The translations under genes were made by a program, and so were the position numbers. A DNA stretch of 64,000 nucleotides from Geofilum rhodophaeum. Its GTDB lineage: Bacteria > Bacteroidota > Bacteroidia > Bacteroidales > Marinilabiliaceae. Shown piece after piece: positions 18,346 to 26,707 of this stretch. A model generated the notes under the pieces. That model was not told the DNA's origin. It worked only from the letters and a program-made list of their open reading frames with translations, and searched no databases. The stretch lies in assembly GCF_002210225.1 (NCBI RefSeq), contig NZ_MWUJ01000004.1, forward strand, positions 186,001-250,000, given 5' to 3'. Positions within the stretch are counted from its first letter, which is position 1, and the number at the start of each line of letters is the position of its first letter.

Positions 18346-20934
18346 ATGATAAAAAAAGCGATACTGCTCCTTTTCCTTCCTTTCCTGCTCCTCCTTCCCC
18401 TCCAGGCCCAAACAAGTCCCTCGGCCACAGAAGCCCTGTCGCTATACAACACGGGGAAATACGCGGAGGCGGCCACCATGTATCGCCACTTGCTCGAACG
18501 AAATAACCGGGATGCGCAGCTTAATTACTACTATGCGCTTTCCCTTATACAACTGAAGGAGCGCCCCGATGAAGCCCTCCAACGCATGAAACTGGCTGCA
18601 GTAAGGCCCCCCGAACCGGAAGTCCACTACCATTTGGGCTACCTCTACCAAAGGGTTTATGAGGTAGAGATGGCACGCACACATTACCAACGCTATCTGG
18701 ATCTGAGTAAGACAGGCGCCCCCTTCAGGGACGATGCTGAGCGCGGTATAAGCGACTGTGCAGCAGCCGAACAGCTGATCAACAAACACTTCGACATAGA
18801 GGTCCTGCAAAAAGACACCATCCCCTTCGAAGCGCTGAAAAACCATTATGGTCTTTCCAGGGATGCGGGCCAATTGTTGAAAGCGGGTGATTTTTTTCGT
18901 GTGGGCGTAGATCCGAATCAAATCATTTTCAGAACAGAGCGAGGCAACGAAGTGTTTTTTCCGCTGCTCGACAGCAATGGAAATTACGATTTGTATAAAA
19001 TTGTACGCTTGATTGATGCATGGACCGAAGCTGAAAAACTTCGCGGCCCCATCAACAGCGAACACAACGACCTCTATCCCTTTTTACTGACCGACGGAAC
19101 GACCATGTATTTCAGTTCGGACCGACCGGGTGGTATGGGGGGACTGGATATTTACCAGTCTTTTCTGGATCCGGAATCGGGGAGTTTTTCAGAACCGGCC
19201 AACCTGGGCCCTCCTTTTAACTCTCCGGATGACGACTTTCTGCTGGTTCCCGACATTTATGCCGGCAAGGCTTGGTTTGCCACCAACCGGGGGGTCAGCG
19301 ACACGATGGCAGTAGTGACTCAAATCGTATGGGATCATCAGGTGGTGCGCAATTTAACGCAGGACGTCAACCAGATAAAAGTACTTGCCAAACTGCCCGT
19401 TTCCTCAACCGCCGTAAGCCGAACCTCATCCACGGTGGTAGCGGGCAAGGAAGCTGTACCCCAAAAGAAGGACGAGCTGTTTCATTTCTCTGTTAACGAC
19501 ACTCTGATATATAGCCGTTATGAGCACTTCCAGAGTTCCGAAGCCTTGTCGGCCTTCCGTCGGGGCTACCTCCTGAGCCAGCAGCGCGACAGTCTGACAC
19601 GCCTTATGCAGGAAAAGAGACAGGCCTACAGCCAAAGCTATCACCAAGACGAATTAAAGCGATTGATCGACCAAATAGTGGATCTGGAAAAAAAGACCTA
19701 TGGCCTGGAAGACCAAATTGAACCGCACTATCGGCAGGCACGTCAAAAGGAACTGGAGTACATTCGTCAACTCTTGCGAGATGGGCGTTATGCTCCCCGC
19801 AGCTCGGCCCGTCGCTTACCCAAGGGGCCGCCAAGCGAACTGGAGCAGCTGCTGACCGGAATAAACGCAGGCGACCTCACCTTTTATGCCGACGATGAAT
19901 TCCTCCAAAAAAGAGAAGACCGCCAACTGCTGTATGAAACTTTTTATACGGCCAATGAAATCCCCGAATTGCAGCGCGCCGATTCTCTGACGGTATGGGC
20001 GGGCCTGCTCAATTTGGAGTCGGGTCGCCTCCTGGAAGAATCACGCCTGGTAAGCGCCCGCCCCATAAGTATGCGCGACAGAATGACCAAGGATATTGAG
20101 GAGGAAATGAGTCGCGAAATGGAAGATCTCATTTTTAAGGCGCGTAAATACCGGGAAAATGCCTTAGCGCTATACGAAAAGGCCTTGGATTACAAATACG
20201 ATAAGTTCTACCAAAAGGCGCTTGAATTAAGTGGCAATTCGGTTCATACCGGAAGCGAAGAGCTTACGGCACGAGCCCAGACGCACTACGAAGAAGCCGA
20301 AAAGGGCATTGCACGACTCGAAGCCAGAAACCCCGAGCAACTGGAACGCTTGCTGGCCTTAAAAAAGCAAGGCGTAGATATGCTCGAAGGATCTCTGACG
20401 ATGCAAATGGCCGGAGAGCCTGCCTATACAGCCAACCAGCGCGGGAGCGCAACCACCACAAACACCCGCTTTCTTGCTCAACAAGGCGTTGTTAGCCCCA
20501 GCTATCCGGCCATACATAAAGGCGAGGCCAGTCCTCCGGCCGACATTGTTGCAGGCGCCTTCAAGGCTCCGGACCAGGCTGTGCAAACAACCGCCACCGA
20601 AAGACCTCTTCAACCAGACGTTTCGGCTGCCCCCAAGGCATCCTCTCTGCAAACACCTGCAGTCCATCGCAACGATCAGCCGGTGTACAAGGTGCAGATT
20701 GGCGTATTCCGCAACACCCCCAACGCCACAGCGCTGGCCAAAATTCCTGCGATCAGCCAAATGCCAATGCCCGACGGGCAAGCCAGTAAATATTTCAGTG
20801 GGGAATGGACCAGCTATGAAGCCGCCAAAGCCAGCGTAGAGGCCATTCGTGAGGCAGGCTTCCCGGGCGCTTTTGTGGTGGCCTTTTTAAATGGGGAGCA
20901 AATTCCCTTGGAAGCAGCACGAGCCAGGCAATAA
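18346..20934 (+). CDS. Exported TPR / PD40 / SPOR-domain protein
   Basis: An 862-aa envelope protein with a signal peptide (MIKKAILLLFLPFLLLLPLQAQ). Tetratricopeptide-like repeats follow at about 25-150 (EALSLYNTGKYAEAATMYRH, PEVHYHLGYLYQRVYEVEMA). A PD40/WD40-like beta-propeller segment lies at about 220-330 (YPFLLTDGTTMYFSSDRPGG, GGLDIYQS), and a long coiled-coil-rich region at about 400-690. A C-terminal SPOR domain (about 780-860; VYKVQIGVFRNTPNATALAK) is present. SPOR domains bind denuded peptidoglycan glycan strands, and PD40 plus TPR combinations are common in Bacteroidota envelope proteins. A cell-wall-associated scaffold is the likely role; the exact function is unknown. It is followed by clpS after 63 bp. 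Confidence 0.8.
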   Translation: MIKKAILLLFLPFLLLLPLQAQTSPSATEALSLYNTGKYAEAATMYRHLLERNNRDAQLNYYYALSLIQLKERPDEALQRMKLAAVRPPEPEVHYHLGYLYQRVYEVEMARTHYQRYLDLSKTGAPFRDDAERGISDCAAAEQLINKHFDIEVLQKDTIPFEALKNHYGLSRDAGQLLKAGDFFRVGVDPNQIIFRTERGNEVFFPLLDSNGNYDLYKIVRLIDAWTEAEKLRGPINSEHNDLYPFLLTDGTTMYFSSDRPGGMGGLDIYQSFLDPESGSFSEPANLGPPFNSPDDDFLLVPDIYAGKAWFATNRGVSDTMAVVTQIVWDHQVVRNLTQDVNQIKVLAKLPVSSTAVSRTSSTVVAGKEAVPQKKDELFHFSVNDTLIYSRYEHFQSSEALSAFRRGYLLSQQRDSLTRLMQEKRQAYSQSYHQDELKRLIDQIVDLEKKTYGLEDQIEPHYRQARQKELEYIRQLLRDGRYAPRSSARRLPKGPPSELEQLLTGINAGDLTFYADDEFLQKREDRQLLYETFYTANEIPELQRADSLTVWAGLLNLESGRLLEESRLVSARPISMRDRMTKDIEEEMSREMEDLIFKARKYRENALALYEKALDYKYDKFYQKALELSGNSVHTGSEELTARAQTHYEEAEKGIARLEARNPEQLERLLALKKQGVDMLEGSLTMQMAGEPAYTANQRGSATTTNTRFLAQQGVVSPSYPAIHKGEASPPADIVAGAFKAPDQAVQTTATERPLQPDVSAAPKASSLQTPAVHRNDQPVYKVQIGVFRNTPNATALAKIPAISQMPMPDGQASKYFSGEWTSYEAAKASVEAIREAGFPGAFVVAFLNGEQIPLEAARARQ

Positions 20935-20997
20935 ATATCCGAGGCTTGCAGCCTTTTTCAATAAAAATGCGTATTTTGATGCAAATTTGAATGTGCT

Positions 20998-21273
20998 ATG
21001 GTACCTAAGGATAAAAAGTACGAGCAAGAAGGGCAGGGAAAGGAGCATCTGGAAGAGCGCTTACTGATTTTGCACAACGACGAAGTCAACACCTTTGACC
21101 ACGTAATTGCAGCCCTGCAGGACGTGTGCCAACACGATAAGGAGCAGGCCGAACAATGCGCCCTGCTCACGCACCTGAAAGGGTATTGTGAAATTAAACG
21201 CGGAGTTTTGACCGAGCTGGAAGATCTTCAAAACCTGCTGCACCAAAAAGCACTGACCGTGACCATCGACTAA
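20998..21273 (+). CDS. clpS: ATP-dependent Clp protease adaptor ClpS
   Basis: A 91-aa adaptor that delivers N-degron substrates to the ClpA/ClpC-ClpP protease. The family core LLILHNDEVNTFDHVIAAL provides the Asn/Asp residues that bind the substrate N-terminal amine, and HLKGYCEIKRGVLTELEDLQ corresponds to the later conserved part. The N-terminal tail is charged and flexible, as expected. It precedes nfeD by 24 bp. The ClpA/ClpC and ClpP partners are not in the window. Confidence 0.93.
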   Translation: MVPKDKKYEQEGQGKEHLEERLLILHNDEVNTFDHVIAALQDVCQHDKEQAEQCALLTHLKGYCEIKRGVLTELEDLQNLLHQKALTVTID

Positions 21274-21297
21274 GCATATAACATTTCATTCCTTGCC

Positions 21298-21756
21298 ATG
21301 ACCATCATTATTCTGCTTATCCTTACCGGCATCTTACTTCTGGTACTGGAGTTTTTTGTTTTTCCGGGCATTACACTTGCCGCCCTGGGTGGTTTACTTA
21401 TGATTGGGGGAGGTGTTTTTTTGGCTTATGGCACTTACGGGACGACTACCGGACACTGGGTATTGGCCCTGTCGCTGATGGCGGCCCTATTGGTTCTGGT
21501 CCTGGCCCTACGCAGCAAAACCTGGCAACGCTTGTCCCTGAAAACAGAGGTAGGCAGTCAGATTGAAACGGTAGAAAGCGGCCTGCAAAAAGGCGACAAA
21601 GGCATTTGCCTTACCCGTCTAAACCCGGTGGGAAAAGTTCTTGTTGGAGAACAGGAGGTAGAAGCCCGCTGTCCCGACAACTACGTGGATGCCGGAACCG
21701 AAGTTGAAATTGTGAAGGTCTTTAAGACCTACGTAACTGTAAAACCTCTAAATTAA
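21298..21756 (+). CDS. NfeD-family membrane protein
   Basis: A 152-aa NfeD-type protein. Three hydrophobic segments fill the first ~75 residues (IIILLILTGILLLVLEFFVF, LAALGGLLMIGGGVFLAYG, VLALSLMAALLVLVLAL). A soluble OB-fold domain of about 65 residues follows (KGDKGICLTRLNPVGKVLVG ... VEIVKVFKTYVTVKPL). NfeD proteins are partners of flotillin-like SPFH proteins in membrane microdomains. Here the flotillin gene starts 6 bp downstream, the classical arrangement. Confidence 0.9.
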   Translation: MTIIILLILTGILLLVLEFFVFPGITLAALGGLLMIGGGVFLAYGTYGTTTGHWVLALSLMAALLVLVLALRSKTWQRLSLKTEVGSQIETVESGLQKGDKGICLTRLNPVGKVLVGEQEVEARCPDNYVDAGTEVEIVKVFKTYVTVKPLN

Positions 21757-21762
21757 ATACTT

Positions 21763-22770
21763 ATGGAACAATTCGGAACACTGGGACTGATAGGTGTAAT
21801 TGTCGTCCTGCTATTTTTGTTTCTTTACTACGTCCCTATTTTACTGTGGTTCTCAGCTCTGGTAACCAATGTAAAAATATCGCTGCTGCAACTGGTGCTG
21901 ATGCGCATTCGTAAAGTGCCGCCAACGGTCATCGTCAGGGCCATGATTGAAGCCCACAAAGCCGGTTTGCACGATGTGAAGCGCGACGAACTGGAAGCCC
22001 ACTACCTGGCCGGTGGTCACGTAGAAAAAGTGGTGCACGCCTTAGTTTCTGCATCCAAAGCCAACATCGATTTGACCTTTCAAATGGGCACCGCCATTGA
22101 CCTGGCCGGCCGCGATGTATTTGAAGCCGTACAAATGTCGGTCAACCCCAAGGTGATCGACACACCACCGGTAGCTGCTGTAGCCAAGGACGGCATTCAG
22201 CTCATCGCCAAAGCACGGGTTACTGTCCGTGCCAACATCAAGCAACTGGTTGGGGGTGCCGGTGAAGAAACGGTTTTGGCCCGTGTAGGGGAAGGCATCG
22301 TTTCTTCTATTGGTTCGGCCGTTTCGCACAAAGCCGTATTGGAAAACCCTGATTCCATTTCCAAGGTGGTACTGGGTAAAGGACTCGACGCAGGTACTGC
22401 ATTTGAAATTCTCTCCATCGACATTGCCGACATCGACATAGGTAAAAACATTGGTGCCGAACTGCAAATGGACCAGGCTGAAGCCGATAAAAACATTGCC
22501 CAGGCCAAAGCCGAGGAGCGTCGTGCCATGGCCGTGGCCGAAGAACAGGAAATGAAGGCCAAGGCGCAAGAGGCACGTGCCAAAGTAATTCAGGCTGAAG
22601 CCGAAATCCCCATGGCTATAGCCGATGCTTTTAGAAGCGGCAACCTGGGTGTTATGGACTATGTGAAGTACCGCAATGTAGAAGCAGATACTGCCATGCG
22701 GGACTCCATTGCCAAACCACCGCAAACAGGCTACCGTCCGCCGAAAGGCAAGGACAAGGATGACAAATAA
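21763..22770 (+). CDS. floA: Flotillin-like protein FloA
   Basis: A 335-aa membrane-anchored SPFH protein that organises functional membrane microdomains. An N-terminal hydrophobic hairpin (about 5-35) is followed by the SPFH/PHB domain ([40 protein letters not shown]) and an Ala/Glu-rich coiled coil ([20 protein letters not shown]). The order and length match the bacterial FloA/YqfA family. It forms a unit with the NfeD gene, 6 bp apart, and ends before a strong terminator. Confidence 0.95.
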   Translation: MEQFGTLGLIGVIVVLLFLFLYYVPILLWFSALVTNVKISLLQLVLMRIRKVPPTVIVRAMIEAHKAGLHDVKRDELEAHYLAGGHVEKVVHALVSASKANIDLTFQMGTAIDLAGRDVFEAVQMSVNPKVIDTPPVAAVAKDGIQLIAKARVTVRANIKQLVGGAGEETVLARVGEGIVSSIGSAVSHKAVLENPDSISKVVLGKGLDAGTAFEILSIDIADIDIGKNIGAELQMDQAEADKNIAQAKAEERRAMAVAEEQEMKAKAQEARAKVIQAEAEIPMAIADAFRSGNLGVMDYVKYRNVEADTAMRDSIAKPPQTGYRPPKGKDKDDK

Positions 22771-22787
22771 TAAGCTACACAACTAAG

Positions 22788-22822
22788 AAGGGGCTGTCAA
22801 GAATTTGACAGCCCCTTTTTTT
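22788..22822 (+). terminator. Intrinsic terminator between floA and the HMA gene
   Basis: A perfect 13-bp stem, AAGGGGCTGTCAA-gaat-TTGACAGCCCCTT, is followed by five more T on the plus strand. It lies 17 bp after the floA stop. The convergent metal operon ends at 22873, so it may also stop readthrough from that side. Confidence 0.92.
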
Positions 22823-22872
22823 AATTTAATAGTTCGTTATGGTTTTATATCAAAATAACGATCTATTATTTT

Positions 22873-23247
22873 TTAATGATTATGACCTTCATGTCCCTTT
22901 AATTCCTTTTTAGTCTCTGTGCGGTCATACTTGCAGCATCCGGGAAGTTTTTCATAAACCTCATCCTTAGCCTTGTGCTTTTCGGTGTCGTGACCAGCCT
23001 TAGCAATGGCTTTGTGAATGGCATCCAATTGGGCCACTTCATCATCAAAAACCACTTCAATTTTCTGGGTTTCACGATCCCAATCGGCTTTGGTTACGCC
23101 CTCAACGGATAGTGCAGCCTTTTCGATGCGGCTTTCACACATGCCGCACAGTCCCTTTACTACGAACTGCTCTGTTTTATTGGCGGCAAAAACCACGGTT
23201 GTTGCCATCAATAACATAACAAATAAACTTAAAACTTTAGTCTTCAT
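22873..23247 (-). CDS. Exported heavy-metal-associated (HMA) domain protein
   Basis: A 124-aa periplasmic metal-binding protein. A signal peptide (MKTKVLSLFVMLLMATTVVFA) is followed by an HMA fold whose metal site is CGMC (Cys34 and Cys37; VKGLCGMCESRIEKAALSV). The tail adds a Cys-Cys pair (LPGCCKYD) and a His-rich end (HEGHNH), extra ligands for Cu(I) or Ag(I). It is the last gene of the minus-strand efflux operon, 30 bp after the DUF302 gene. It may act as a metallochaperone feeding the CusABC pump. Confidence 0.88.
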   Translation of the reverse strand: MKTKVLSLFVMLLMATTVVFAANKTEQFVVKGLCGMCESRIEKAALSVEGVTKADWDRETQKIEVVFDDEVAQLDAIHKAIAKAGHDTEKHKAKDEVYEKLPGCCKYDRTETKKELKGHEGHNH

Positions 23248-23277
23248 CTTTCAATTTTTAAATGATAACAATAATAA

Positions 23278-23664
23278 TTAGAGCGATGCAATGACCCGCT
23301 CAAGCCGTTTTTTAATATCCCCAGCGATATCTGCCAGGTGAGCGTTCTCAACTGACATCATAGAAGCTGCAGGATCTACTGCAGCCACTTCAATTTGATG
23401 TTCGCCCACCTGCTGAAGTATCACATTACATGGCAGCATTGTGCCAATCTTATCTTCCTGTTGAAGGGATTTATAAGCACTGGGCGGGTGGCAGGCACCA
23501 AGAATTTTATAGGGTCTGAAATCTACATCCAGCTTCTCATTCAGTTTTTCCTGAATATCAATTTCAGAGAGAACACCAAAACCCTCTTTCTTTAGTGCCT
23601 CTTTGACTTGTTGCACTGCCTCATCAAACTCGGCAGCAATCATCTTACTGATGTAATAAATCAT
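23278..23664 (-). CDS. DUF302 domain protein
   Basis: A 128-aa protein matching DUF302 in pattern: EFDEAVQQVKEALKKEGFGVLSEIDIQEKL, then KILGACHPPSAYKSLQQEDKIGTMLPCNVIL, and VAAVDPAASMMSVEN near the end. The two Cys (in GACHPP and LPCNV) and the His are commonly conserved and could bind metal or a cofactor, but the function is not established. There is no signal peptide. It lies 27 bp after cusB and 30 bp before the HMA gene, so it is part of the efflux operon. Confidence 0.85.
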   Translation of the reverse strand: MIYYISKMIAAEFDEAVQQVKEALKKEGFGVLSEIDIQEKLNEKLDVDFRPYKILGACHPPSAYKSLQQEDKIGTMLPCNVILQQVGEHQIEVAAVDPAASMMSVENAHLADIAGDIKKRLERVIASL

Positions 23665-23691
23665 AATGTCTGATTTTTAGGGTTCGTAGAA

Positions 23692-25470
23692 TCAATGGTT
23701 ATGGCTTCCACCAGGGGGAGGATTGTCAGCGTGATTAGGTGCAGCAACGGTCAGTCCTTTGCGATATGTTTCCAGCACTTCACCACAGTTTAACATCATA
23801 TCCCCAAAATAGGGATTTAAGATTTCGTCCGATTCACTGAGCCAGTTGGCACCCTCATCATCAAAGGCCATGGGGCAATATTGCTTATAAACCTTATCAA
23901 TTTCCAGACCAAACTTTTCGGTCATATCAAGAATTGCTTCTGAAAGCAGCTGGAAATGTTCGCGTTGCACTTCAATATCATCCGCCCTGTTGATATGAGC
24001 GGCCGCTTCTGCCAGCTGTCCGTTCAGTGGCATCCACTGATCGTGAGCCTCTCCTTTCAGCAAGCCCATATTCACACTTTCCAGGACGTCTTCCATCTTT
24101 TTGGCTGCTTCTTGTGCAGCAACCACATTATCCTCAACGAGGGCATTTTTCACCCCAAAGTAAGCATTTGCCAAATTGGTGATTTGCTCTCTGAAAGCCA
24201 GTGGAGTCTCCAGACTCTGGGTGCCCGGGCGGTTCATCATACTTGGTTTGCCGGCCAACTGTGCAGCGGCATCCACACTAAAGGTGCCATTGGTGACAAC
24301 TTCCTCACCGGCATCCAGACCGGAAGCGATTACAAATGCGCCTCCCAAATCAGCCCCTAAAAGCACCTCTCGCATCACAAAGCTGACGCCCTGGTCGGAT
24401 TCACTTTTGACATAGACGACCGACTTTTTGCCCGTCCACATAACGGCACTTTTGGGCACCACGAGGGAGGACTGGTGGGCCGACAGCTTAGATTTCACAA
24501 TGCCGGAAGCGAACATCTCGGGTTTCAGTTTTTGATCCGTATTACTCACTTCAATCCGTGCTTTGGCAATGCGCGTCCGGGGATCAATGACCGGATCGAT
24601 GTAATTCACTGTGCCGGTGAAAGTTTCTCCCGGCAGGGATGAGATGCTGTAGTCGACAGTGGCCCCCCGCTTAATCCAGGGCAGATCCGACTCGTAAACA
24701 TCAAACAGCAGCCAAACTTTGGACAAGTCCGTTATCTCATAAACCGCTTGTCCCCGCTGAACATAATCGCCTGAACTGACCATCATGCGGGTCACATAAC
24801 CCGAGGTATTGGCCAAAATAGGGAAAGTGCTCTCGGCCTGACCAGATGCCAGCATCTGGTCAATTTGCCCATCGCTCAACTTCCAGTTTTTCAGCTTTTC
24901 TTTGGCTGAAGAAAAGAGGGCCGGCTGCGTGTCTTTAATTTTCTCTGCCTCAAATAACTCCTGCTGGGCCGTGACCAGTTCGGGCGAATACACATATGCC
25001 AGCACCTGACCTTTAGAAACATGGTCGCCCGTAAAGTTCACCATCAACCTTTCAATTCGGCCCGGAAAATGGGCCGGCTGGGTATAAACCAAACGCTCAT
25101 CGGCCTGTACTTTGCCGTTTAGCCGAAGGGTTTTAACCGACTCGCCAGTGGTAATCACTGTCGTTTGCACGTCTGCCAGCTGCATGGCCGTTGGCGACAT
25201 CCTAAGGGCATTGACATCGGAGTCGTCTGCCCCATCGGCCTCCACCGGAATAAGGTCCATCCCACAAATGGGGCAATCCCCGGGCCCATCCTGTCTGATT
25301 TGCGGGTGCATGGAACAGGTATAGGTGTTTTCCCCTTCAGCATCCTGGGCGTGGTCGTGTGTCGCATCCTGACTGTGTGAAGAGCCGCCAAAGACCAGCC
25401 ATCCCAGCAAGAGACCGAGCACAAAAACGGCCACCACTATGAAAATATTTTTCTTGTTTATTGCGTTCAT
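23692..25470 (-). CDS. cusB: Periplasmic adaptor of a heavy-metal RND efflux pump (CusB-like)
   Basis: A 592-aa membrane-fusion protein linking the RND pump to the outer-membrane channel. An N-terminal anchor (IFIVVAVFVLGLLLGWLVF) and a His/Asp-rich linker precede a heavy-metal-binding domain (YTCSMHPQI...DCPICGMDLIP). The barrel-sandwich hybrid and beta-barrel domains follow (GRIERLMVNFTGDHVSKGQV, GYVTRMMVSSGDYVQRGQAV). The last ~150 residues match a DUF3347-type four-helix module (NAYFGVKNALVEDNVVAAQE). The ATG at 25470 (MNAINKKN) is taken because it follows the cusC stop by one base. The extra N- and C-terminal modules are common in Bacteroidota copper-efflux adaptors. Substrates are probably Cu(I)/Ag(I). 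Confidence 0.92.
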   Translation of the reverse strand: MNAINKKNIFIVVAVFVLGLLLGWLVFGGSSHSQDATHDHAQDAEGENTYTCSMHPQIRQDGPGDCPICGMDLIPVEADGADDSDVNALRMSPTAMQLADVQTTVITTGESVKTLRLNGKVQADERLVYTQPAHFPGRIERLMVNFTGDHVSKGQVLAYVYSPELVTAQQELFEAEKIKDTQPALFSSAKEKLKNWKLSDGQIDQMLASGQAESTFPILANTSGYVTRMMVSSGDYVQRGQAVYEITDLSKVWLLFDVYESDLPWIKRGATVDYSISSLPGETFTGTVNYIDPVIDPRTRIAKARIEVSNTDQKLKPEMFASGIVKSKLSAHQSSLVVPKSAVMWTGKKSVVYVKSESDQGVSFVMREVLLGADLGGAFVIASGLDAGEEVVTNGTFSVDAAAQLAGKPSMMNRPGTQSLETPLAFREQITNLANAYFGVKNALVEDNVVAAQEAAKKMEDVLESVNMGLLKGEAHDQWMPLNGQLAEAAAHINRADDIEVQREHFQLLSEAILDMTEKFGLEIDKVYKQYCPMAFDDEGANWLSESDEILNPYFGDMMLNCGEVLETYRKGLTVAAPNHADNPPPGGSHNH

Positions 25471-25471
25471 C

Positions 25472-26707
25472 TTAACGAGTTTTAGCGGTAATGTAATTAA
25501 CTTCTTCAAGGGCTATAAAGTACTGACTTAGAGCAGTAGTATTCAATCGTTCATACTTCAGCAGTTGTTGTTGAATGCGCAAGACTTCTTCAAAGTCCTT
25601 TCCCGAATTGCCATAGGCCGACAATAGCAGGTTCATGGCCTGGCGCGTTGCAGCACTTTGTTGCGCATACAGGGCCACCAAATCGGCCTGCTGCTGCAGC
25701 TCAAAGGTGGCCCGGTGATATGCCGCAGTCAATTCATTGGCCAGCGCCTCCTGCTCAAGGGCAGTGCCCTCCTGCATAAACCGGGCTTCCTGGCGTGCGG
25801 CCCTGTACTTTTTTCTGAAAATGGGGATGGTGACTGTCACCATGGGCATCAGGACATCCTTCCCATTATCTTCCAAAACCATATCGCTGCGCTCATCCAC
25901 CAGAACATAATCCAGTCCCACCCCAATTTTGGGCAGACCTTGTTTAAGCGCCACTTTTTCGGCAGCTTCGGCCGACTTTAACTTCAAATCCAGAGCTGCC
26001 ATGCGGGGATGATTCACCAACAAGGAGTCCTTACGGTAATCCATAAGCATGTCACCAGCCGCGAGGGAATCCGCCACCACAACTGGTTCGTCATAGCCTC
26101 GGTTCAATAGGGTATTGAAGCGACTGGTAAGACTCGCTTCCTTCTTATCCAATATTTCCAGTTGCGTATTGGCCTCATTGAGTAACAAATCCACACGAAT
26201 AACATCCACCATGGCGCCCATGCCATTTTCATATTTTTGCGTCGTCGTGGTTTTAAAGGATTCCAGCAGGCGGATGTTCTCCCGCTCCAAAAGTCGAAGC
26301 TTTTGGAGCTCGTACAACGGGTACCAGGCTTGAGCCACACGGAAATACAGCGCATTACGGGCATCCAGAAATTCCTGAAACTGCGCCTCTGCCGCTAAGG
26401 CTGCCACATCGCCCTGCGCTTTAAGGCTTCCGAACCAGGGAAACATCTGGGTCAGCGAAAATCGGGCCCTTTGCGCGCCCACCCGAGTTTCCACCGGCGA
26501 GATAAAGTAGCCGAAAGAAAAAGTCGGATCGGCCAGCGACCTGGCCTGGGGGATGCGCTGCAAAGCCGCCTCATAGGCCGCATACTTCGCCTTCAGCCCC
26601 GGATTATTCTCCGCCGCTATTTGGTAATAATCCTCCAGGCGCTGGGCGTTGCCGCCCAGGCCTGTCACCCAAAAAAGCACCAGAATAAAAATATTATTTC
26701 TGTTCAT
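25472..26707 (-). CDS. cusC: TolC-family outer-membrane efflux protein (CusC-like)
   Basis: A 411-aa outer-membrane channel of the OEP family with a signal peptide (MNRNNIFILVLFWVTGLGGNAQ). Its two OEP repeats have the helical periplasmic-barrel patterns seen in this family (EDYYQIAAENNPGLKAKYAA, FSFGYFISPVETRVGAQRAR, FMQEGTALEQEALANELTAA). It would form the exit duct for the CusA/CusB complex. Its start overlaps the cusA end by 14 bp and its stop is one base from the cusB start, so translation of the three genes is probably coupled. Confidence 0.92.
   Translation of the reverse strand: MNRNNIFILVLFWVTGLGGNAQRLEDYYQIAAENNPGLKAKYAAYEAALQRIPQARSLADPTFSFGYFISPVETRVGAQRARFSLTQMFPWFGSLKAQGDVAALAAEAQFQEFLDARNALYFRVAQAWYPLYELQKLRLLERENIRLLESFKTTTTQKYENGMGAMVDVIRVDLLLNEANTQLEILDKKEASLTSRFNTLLNRGYDEPVVVADSLAAGDMLMDYRKDSLLVNHPRMAALDLKLKSAEAAEKVALKQGLPKIGVGLDYVLVDERSDMVLEDNGKDVLMPMVTVTIPIFRKKYRAARQEARFMQEGTALEQEALANELTAAYHRATFELQQQADLVALYAQQSAATRQAMNLLLSAYGNSGKDFEEVLRIQQQLLKYERLNTTALSQYFIALEEVNYITAKTR

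Noticed and set aside
18196-18411. N-terminal extension of the BCP peroxiredoxin
   Set aside because: The added 72 residues have no family similarity and overlap the divergent TPR gene start; the ATG at 18195 gives the standard length.
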